Assembly: GCA_036785705.1 (NCBI GenBank)
Contig: JAWUZG010000051.1
Span: 18,070,501 to 18,134,500, forward strand
Reading direction: 5' to 3'
From: Acanthornis magna
Taxonomy: Eukaryota > Chordata > Aves > Passeriformes > Acanthizidae
DNA: 64,000 nucleotides
A program made the translations under genes and the position numbers. The notes beneath the pieces were generated by a model. It saw only the letters and a list, made by a program, of their open reading frames with translations, was not told the DNA's origin and ran no database searches. Shown in pieces: positions 58,701-64,000 of this stretch (within the stretch, counting starts at the first letter, position 1; the number at the start of each line of letters is the position of its first letter).

Positions 58701-61700
58701 CTGCCAGTTCACCAGCTGCCTCTGTGCCAACAAAGCAAAAACCTTTGTGTGGAACGTGACGGCGACCAGGCTGGGTGAGGCTGGGCAGAGGGACGTGTGG
58801 CGGCTTGTGGGAGGAGGGGTGGAATTTGCCCACGTCTGCATGTCTGGACTTAATGCTTGTGCATACAGCTGTCTGCTGCAAGTGCTCAGCACTGTGCCCC
58901 TGTGCTCCCTGCAGGCAGAGTGAACGTCACCGTGAGCAGTGTGGCAGAAGAGTCACACAGTCTATGTGGTAACAGGATTGCTCTGACACCTTTGCAAGGA
59001 GGGAGAGACACAGTGATTAAATCTCTGCTTGTCAAGGTTGGTCACATCTCAGGGTGGAGACCCCCTGGGGACAGGGGTTTGTCCCCTGGGGCAGTTAGCA
59101 AGATCCTAAGAGGTAGTTTAGCCCCTTCTTGGACATCAGGCAAACTTGCTAAGGCAGAGTGACTTCCTTTCCTGTGTTCCCTATCTGAATTACTCTTTCT
59201 CCATCGGCAGCCAGGAGGTGTCCTACAAGAGAAGACCCAAAATGCCTTTCTCTGTCCTGCAGGTAGGGGACAAAAATTCCTGACTGCCATTGATCATGAG
59301 ACCAGAATGGAAGTGACAGGGTTACTGCAAATACCCAGAGGTGGGGGCGAATTAATCTGAGTGGCACCCTCCCTACCTGGGAGAGCAACCACTATAATTT
59401 GCCCATGTCAATCTTTTATTTAGCAAAATATCCTTTATTGTGGCATTTATTTGCAAGTCTTGGCTCCTGTGGCACATTGTCACATTAAGCTTCACCTGGG
59501 TCCCCTTGGATGTTACACTTTTGTGAGAGGCCTCTTCCACAGGATAAATTTCTGGATTCTGCCTTCCTCAGATAACACCATCTCTGAAGTGTTCTCCCTG
59601 ACTCTGCCTGCAGAAGTGCTGGAGGGATCTGCCCGAGTCACGTTCTCTGTGATTGGTGAGAAAGGCTTTTCCTGCTCTTGAGTCCCTAGTGAGAAAAACT
59701 TGCACAAAGCTTTGGCCTTACTGATGCACTGACCCAGCTCCTCATGAGATCATCTGTAAGGGGTGTGATTCTGGCCTCAGAAATATGGATGAAGTAATCT
59801 TTTCCAATATTTATTCCGCTCATAAAGAATGTTTCTAGCTTATCCTTAAGTGTCTGGAGGAAAAGGCACAAAACAGGGTATCCTCTCTGACTTCTGTCAC
59901 TGCCATCTGCCTAAGTGAACCAAAATCATTCATTTTTCCTGTCTCTCCTTTCAAATGGAAGGTGACATCATGGGTCCAGCACTTCAAAATTTAGACCAGC
60001 TGCTAAGTATGCCCTTTGGCTGTGGTGAACAGAACATGGTCCAGTTTGCACCAAACATCTTCATACTCCAGTACCTGAATAAGACTAAACAGCTGAACAC
60101 AGAAATTAAGGATAGAGCACTGAAATTTCTGACAACAGGTAAGCATTGTTCTTCCTTCTGCTGCAAAATGAAGCTTCTATAAATCAAGAGTGTGGGGCAC
60201 AGGTCTGGTGGGGAGGTGAAGGGCAGGAGTGGGAGCAACTGCCAGAACTATGACAAAGGAAGGTATCACAGAGAAAAAGGGAAATGGCTCATGGAAAGAA
60301 AAGTGTGTTTCTGAAGAAAGCAGGACTTCTGCCTCTGCCAGTAACTGAGGTACTAAGTCTGCTTTTTTGAGAAGGGTGTGAGTAAATAGTGATTTCCATT
60401 ATTACATGATGCCTGTTTGTTCCCTTACCAGCCCAAGGCTGACAGAAGCACCTTGTGAAAATAGGGCATCAGCTGCTATTGCATGGAATAAAATGTGGCC
60501 TTTGGGAATGGATAGGAGTTCAGAAGCTTAGTGTTTCCCCATGTTTTAGAAAACATATTCTGGGGGCATGTCAAATCTCTCCAGTAAAATCTGAATTTAA
60601 TGTAGTGCCAGTGTCTGCGTCTCATGTTGTAATGTGCCTCCTATTTCAGCCTGCCAGTCTCCTTGTCCTGCTATGCTGCAAGCTCAGCAGCTTTCCATGG
60701 ACAGGATTTCACTCCTTTTCTTTCCCCCTTTTTCTTCTGCACTGCAATTATGTATTGAGAACATGTACATTTATCTGGGAGAGGGGGGCCTGCCCAAGAG
60801 AATGGTGTGGCAGAGAGGCAAGACAAAGGGTAAACAGTAAGGCTGTGAGGAAGGTGGAGGGAGAGCAAACAGATGCAGACAGCATTCTGCCCTCAAGGCT
60901 CAAAGGCATGGCCTTGTTGCTTCCTGTACATCCCATAAAAAGTGCTTTCTTGAGTCCTAACAGGGCTGGCAGAAGTGCTGAAAAGCAAATAGGGTTTCAT
61001 TTGTGTCCCCTCTAGGAAAAGCCTTCCTCCTCACTTCTACCGCTCCTTTTATTCACAGCAAGGCCCTTGAGAGCTCCCTGGCACATGGGGAGCCATGGGA
61101 TGGCTGAGCATGTCACCCTTCTGCAGAACAGCAGGGCAGGTACCCACAGCACTTGCTCCAAACAGCTCCAGGAATGCCCAGCAGCCAGATGGCCACTCCA
61201 GCAATGCTTTGGGCTGCAGGGGGAACTGGGGGTGCTGTGCTTGCCTCAGTGGCTCTGACTGCAGGACCTGGTGAAGCCTCTTGCTGTGAAGGCATCTGCA
61301 CAGAGCAAGGACACAATTTGAGATGCTGTGGTCCTCGCAACCATGTCCTGTTGTCACAGGTTACCAGCGCCAGCTGCTCTACAAACATGACGATGGCTCC
61401 TACAGCGCCTTTGGGAAAGGTGATGAGCAGGGCAACACGTGGTGAGTGACTAGAATTGCTCTTGTCATCCTAAACCCGTTGTCCTTGCTGGTTCATCTCC
61501 TGCCTGTGACATGGCATTTCTCCGTGCTCTGCTCACAGGCTGACAGCTTTTGTGGCCAGGTCCTTTGGCCAAGCCAGCTCTCACATTTACATCGATAAGG
61601 ACCACGTGTACAGCGCTCTGCTCTGGCTGCAGAAGCACCAGCTGCCCACTGGCTGCTTCCAGAGTGTGGGGAAGCTCTTCAACAATGACTTAAAGGTATG

Positions 61701-64000
61701 GCTGCCAGACATGGGAGTGGAAGCAGGAGGAACACAATGTGAGGCACAGGGTTGCTTCCCCAGGCTTTTCCACTATGAACAGTAGCACAAAATAATGTGA
61801 GCATGGCCTAGTGCAGCTAAGGCACCTTCCCAGAGCAGAATGAAAAATGTGGCCTAAACCAGCAGTAATTTCCTTGGTGTGAGGGTTTAGACTCTGCTAG
61901 GCTTTCTTAATTTTCATTCTAGCCAAAAGACAGCACAGCTAATTGTGCCAAGACACTACAGGGGAACATGGAAATGAGAAATATTTTTATATTTTAGTGC
62001 TTGTCTAGAATACCCTGGCTCAATTCTCCCTCTTCTCATACCTTACAGTGCACAATACTCTATTTGCTCTAATACAGGATTATCTGAAGACACAGTTGTC
62101 CCTCCACTGCCCCAAAAATATGACTTCTTCTGGAGCTTGGCATTCCCCCAATGATCCCTGATCCCAAACTCTTGGTGAGCATGTCTTAGAGCTTAGGTAC
62201 TGAACAGTGTCTATGCAGTATGGCAATATTTGGGTTCATCGCCTCTGTAAAAGTAGGAATAATCCACACTGGTCAGATTGCAAAATTGCCCACATTAAAT
62301 ATGAGGCAGATTTATGAAAGAAAACAGGCTGCTAGTAAACATTAGTAAAGCAAAGAGTTACACATTTTTTTCCTAAAATTTTGGTGCAGTACAAAATAAA
62401 ACCAGAGTGTACATGTAGTTTCCCAGCTTGAGCTTTCAGTCTGAACAGAACTTTTTGGAATAGGTTTTGCACTCCCACCTGCCTCACACTTAAAAAGTTT
62501 CTTCTGTTCAGTGTGAATGATGCTTCTGAGCATCTTAACCCAATTTTCCCCTCTCATTTTAGATGTATTCTTGTCTCATATCTGAGCACATAAGCAAAAC
62601 CTCCCCAAGAATATATGTCCTCTGAGGTGAAAAGTGGCTCCTGAAAGCTTGTTTAACATGTAATAATCTGTAGCTTCTCACAGTCAGATGAATTGTATGT
62701 AAACTTGCATAACGTTTTATATGCAAATCCTTCATCATAAAATCTTCGTTCACGTGTACAGTAATAACATATTTAATAAGATTAATTGATTAATAGTTTG
62801 CTTCGTGCCTCTCTACGAGAATGGATATCTAGGCTGTGTAAACAACATGGCTGAGACTGCCCTCAACACCAAATTTTCATGATATTCAGCAAGTGAGCCG
62901 GGAGTGCTTTCCTGTCCAGGAATGCCTAGAAGCATGCTGCTGTACTTCCCCAGATGCAGTTTTAGTGGCTGTACAATGACAGACAGGCAAGCTGTGGTTG
63001 GGTTTGTCCTTTTCTGATGACTGTCTGTGTGCTTGCAGGGCGGCGTGGATGATACAATCTCATTAACAGCCTATATCGCTGCTGCCCTGGTGGAACTGCC
63101 TCTGGAGAGGAATGTAAGTCACACCTGAGCTCTTGCGGGGCTTGGGAGCATGCTCCATCATTCATTCCTCCCATGGTCAGGGGCTTCCAGGAGTACACAG
63201 CCTGAGTTGGTGAAAGGTTCTGTCATTCCCACCTTGGTACGCAATAAGCTAAATAGGTAATTTTTAACTCGGTGAGGAGTTCCTAATATAAATGGCCTGA
63301 TTTGCAGGAAAGCAGAGCACTTGCTTTTCCCAGCTGATCTCAGGGAAAACAACTGTCTCTGAAAATAACAAAGGGCTTGCAGGGAGAGGCAATAGTTTTC
63401 ATTAAACTAACAGATCAACAGAGCTAAAGGAGAAAAAAAAAAGACCACTTCTCAGGTATGAACTCTCCCCCCTTCCCAAATAAAAGCAATGATCTTCAAG
63501 ACAAGTGTAGACTGTTCTTGCAAGAAAGAACTGATATCCCAGGCTTAATGGTACAGTTCTAAAAACAACATCATACCGCTCAGGATATGAGACCCACAGC
63601 ATCTGGGTCTGACAGTTCTGCACCAGTGTTTTACTAGACACTTCCCATAGCTGGATTCTCCAGTGTATTAGGAATCCCCTATCCCAGTGAGATGTCCAAC
63701 ACACCTTTGCTTTCAGCTCACAGTGAGTGACGCTTTGACCACTCTACTCCATACTCCACAGCCCTGGGACAGATGCTAGCACTAAAACACATCAGGGATG
63801 TGTCTGGGATAGATGTTCACAACAACATGTTGTTTGGCCAGAAGAAATTCATTTGGTTTGGATTCCTTTTTCAGGACACTATGTTGGATAATGCCTTACA
63901 TTGCCTTAAGAATGTAAAACTTGATGAGACAAGCCTTTATCTCAAGGCTTTGATGGCTTATGTCTTCACCCTGAGTAAGGACATGGAGATGAGAAAGCAG
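43647..64000 (+). CDS. A2ML1-like: Gene C: A2ML1-like alpha-2-macroglobulin family protease inhibitor (3' part outside window)
   Basis: Twenty-nine exons are visible from ATG 43647 to the right edge, inside E28, giving 3462 nt or 1154 codons in one open frame. By comparison with gene B about 320 residues are missing. Signal peptide [18 protein letters not shown] is followed by MG1-MG6, a basic bait region, MG7, CUB and the TED with GCGEQ (60018-60032; Cys969, Gln972). The thioester-catalysis position is Asn (61681-61683). Two features set it apart: the E3 equivalent is split into two exons with about 11-14 extra residues, and MG3 lacks the Cys pair equivalent to human A2M Cys269-Cys287. The gene diverges from gene B. 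Family assignment is firm; the function of this paralog is inferred from the family only. Confidence 0.93.
44329..44512 (+). CDS. Gene C exon 2: MG1
   Basis: 184 nt; [20 protein letters not shown] to FRCITFQ. The first Cys of the MG1 pair seen in gene B (TVCL) is Tyr-Ile here. Confidence 0.93.
44513..45743 (+). other. Gene C intron 2 (1.2 kb)
   Basis: AT-rich in part, with a short A-rich patch near 45365. No coding signal was recognised. Confidence 0.55.
45744..45794 (+). CDS. Gene C exon 3a: extra 51-nt exon in MG1
   Basis: aacatag, then [17 protein letters not shown], then gtaaga; phase 0 to 0. The VP start matches the start of exon 3 in gene B and human A2ML1, but the rest is unique. It keeps the frame whether included or skipped, so alternative use is possible. 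Confidence 0.72.
46132..46276 (+). CDS. Gene C exon 3b: MG1/MG2
   Basis: 145 nt after a strong polypyrimidine tract; [16 protein letters not shown], then [15 protein letters not shown], the MG2 signature. Confidence 0.92.
46963..47015 (+). CDS. Gene C exon 4: MG2
   Basis: 53 nt; [18 protein letters not shown], donor gtgagt. Confidence 0.94.
47332..47352 (+). CDS. Gene C exon 5: 21-nt microexon in MG2
   Basis: tgtttttacag, then seven codons YSQIWLQ, then gtaagt; phase 0 to 0. Equivalent to the gene B microexon. Confidence 0.92.
47890..48049 (+). CDS. Gene C exon 6: MG2
   Basis: 160 nt; [20 protein letters not shown] to FNVEEYG. Confidence 0.95.
48657..48741 (+). CDS. Gene C exon 7: start of MG3
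   Basis: 85 nt; [20 protein letters not shown] and LEVCGK. Confidence 0.94.
49135..49246 (+). CDS. Gene C exon 8: MG3, Cys pair lost
   Basis: 112 nt, phase 2 to 0. [20 protein letters not shown] to IKKQNSW. Where A, B and A2M have V-C-x-K and x-C-x-x-[YF], this copy has no Cys. Confidence 0.9.
49247..50520 (+). other. Gene C intron 8 (1.3 kb)
   Basis: Contains short open frames (for example 49705-49998) without family similarity or matching splice phases. Nothing else recognised. Confidence 0.55.
50521..50629 (+). CDS. Gene C exon 9: MG3
   Basis: 109 nt; [20 protein letters not shown] to MVENGT; donor gtactg. Confidence 0.9.
50923..50956. repeat. AT-rich (TAAA)n-like low-complexity tract
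   Basis: Imperfect repeats of AATAAACAT and AAATAAAT in gene C intron 9. Confidence 0.75.
51153..51262 (+). CDS. Gene C exon 10: MG3/MG4
   Basis: 110 nt; [20 protein letters not shown] to [11 protein letters not shown]. Confidence 0.94.
52025..52189 (+). CDS. Gene C exon 11: MG4
   Basis: 165 nt; [40 protein letters not shown]. Confidence 0.94.
52478..52705 (+). CDS. Gene C exon 12: MG4/MG5
   Basis: 228 nt; [40 protein letters not shown] to IDFYYL. The acceptor ctcggaag has a poor pyrimidine tract, but phase and length fit. Confidence 0.88.
53579..53642 (+). CDS. Gene C exon 13: MG5
   Basis: 64 nt; [20 protein letters not shown], donor gtgagt. Confidence 0.92.
54080..54225 (+). CDS. Gene C exon 14: MG5
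   Basis: 146 nt; [42 protein letters not shown]. Confidence 0.94.
54811..54957 (+). CDS. Gene C exon 15: start of MG6
   Basis: 147 nt; [40 protein letters not shown]. Confidence 0.94.
56153..56326 (+). CDS. Gene C exon 16: MG6 variable insert
   Basis: 174 nt; [20 protein letters not shown] to EADVYNLLK, equivalent to DVYELVK of gene B. Confidence 0.92.
57258..57280. repeat. Perfect 9-bp inverted repeat
   Basis: TGATCATGA, five-base spacer GATAG, then TCATGATCA, 57 bp upstream of gene C exon 17. Confidence 0.8.
57337..57442 (+). CDS. Gene C exon 17: MG6 end and start of basic bait region
   Basis: 106 nt; [20 protein letters not shown], then [14 protein letters not shown]; donor gtaagg. Confidence 0.93.
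57997..58105 (+). CDS. Gene C exon 18: rest of bait region and FPETWIW strand
   Basis: 109 nt; [37 protein letters not shown]. The donor GTTGGT is weak but gives phase 2 as in genes A and B. Confidence 0.87.
58204..58429 (+). CDS. Gene C exon 19: MG6 end and MG7
   Basis: 226 nt; [40 protein letters not shown]. Confidence 0.95.
58648..58774 (+). CDS. Gene C exon 20: MG7
   Basis: 127 nt; [28 protein letters not shown]. Confidence 0.94.
58915..59036 (+). CDS. Gene C exon 21: MG7
   Basis: 122 nt; [33 protein letters not shown]; donor gttggt, weak but in phase. Confidence 0.91.
59211..59262 (+). CDS. Gene C exon 22: CUB first half
   Basis: 52 nt; [17 protein letters not shown], donor gtaggg. 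Confidence 0.92.
59572..59655 (+). CDS. Gene C exon 23: CUB first half
   Basis: 84 nt; [29 protein letters not shown]. Confidence 0.94.
59962..60138 (+). CDS. Gene C exon 24: thioester domain with GCGEQ
   Basis: 177 nt; [20 protein letters not shown], then [19 protein letters not shown] codons lie at 60018-60032 (Cys969, Gln972). Confidence 0.96.
61360..61441 (+). CDS. Gene C exon 25: thioester domain
   Basis: 82 nt; [20 protein letters not shown] to GNTW. Confidence 0.95.
61539..61695 (+). CDS. Gene C exon 26: thioester domain with catalytic-position Asn
   Basis: 157 nt; [20 protein letters not shown] to GKLFNNDLK. Asn codon 61681-61683 takes the place of His in gene A. Confidence 0.95.
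61696..63038 (+). other. Gene C intron 26 (1.3 kb)
   Basis: AT-rich intron with no recognised gene, RNA or repeat family. Confidence 0.55.
63039..63113 (+). CDS. Gene C exon 27: thioester domain
   Basis: 75 nt; [20 protein letters not shown], donor gtaagt. Confidence 0.94.
63875..64000 (+). CDS. Gene C exon 28 (partial): thioester domain
   Basis: tttttcag, then [40 protein letters not shown]; open to the window edge. Confidence 0.92.

Overview
The window is vertebrate nuclear DNA, almost certainly avian. Its coding exons are short, with intact GT-AG introns of roughly 0.1-2 kb, and two fragments match the bird/reptile CR1 LINE 3' end. It is a cluster of alpha-2-macroglobulin (A2M) family protease-inhibitor genes. 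The paralogs resemble A2ML1 (alpha-2-macroglobulin-like protein 1) more than A2M itself or ovostatin. Orthology to named bird paralogs cannot be settled by reading.

There are three genes. Gene A (+ strand, exon 6 to stop, 321-16953) is truncated by the left edge, and 30 coding exons (1277 codons plus stop) are visible. Gene B (- strand, 41789-18548) is complete: 35 coding exons totalling 4398 nt, which is 1465 residues plus stop. Gene C (+ strand, 43647-64000) is complete at its 5' end and runs off the right edge in exon 28; 29 coding exons (1154 codons) are visible. A and B converge tail to tail with 1594 bp between stops. B and C diverge head to head with 1857 bp between start codons. Exons are numbered E1-E35 in all three by homology. 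Exon lengths and intron phases match almost exon for exon, so the genes arose by duplication with inversion. No frameshift or internal stop was found.

Each protein has the full A2M plan: signal peptide, MG1-MG6 with a bait region in MG6 (E17-E18), MG7, CUB, thioester domain (TED) and receptor-binding domain (RBD). In this family a protease cuts the bait, the molecule collapses around it, and the Cys-Gln thioester of GCGEQ can bind the protease covalently. All three copies keep GCGEQ. They differ in three functional regions. The baits are unrelated: mixed with His in A, strongly acidic in B, basic and Lys/Arg-rich in C. The residue controlling thioester chemistry is His in A but Asn in B and C. 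MG3 of gene C has lost a Cys pair. Together they look like a set of inhibitors with different targets and coupling chemistry.

The intergenic regions (16954-18547 and 41790-43646) and the introns hold no other recognisable gene or RNA. They contain CR1 fragments, homopolymer runs and small duplications. Both E1 signal-peptide exons were found by requiring a start codon, a hydrophobic segment and a donor in phase 2 to match E2.
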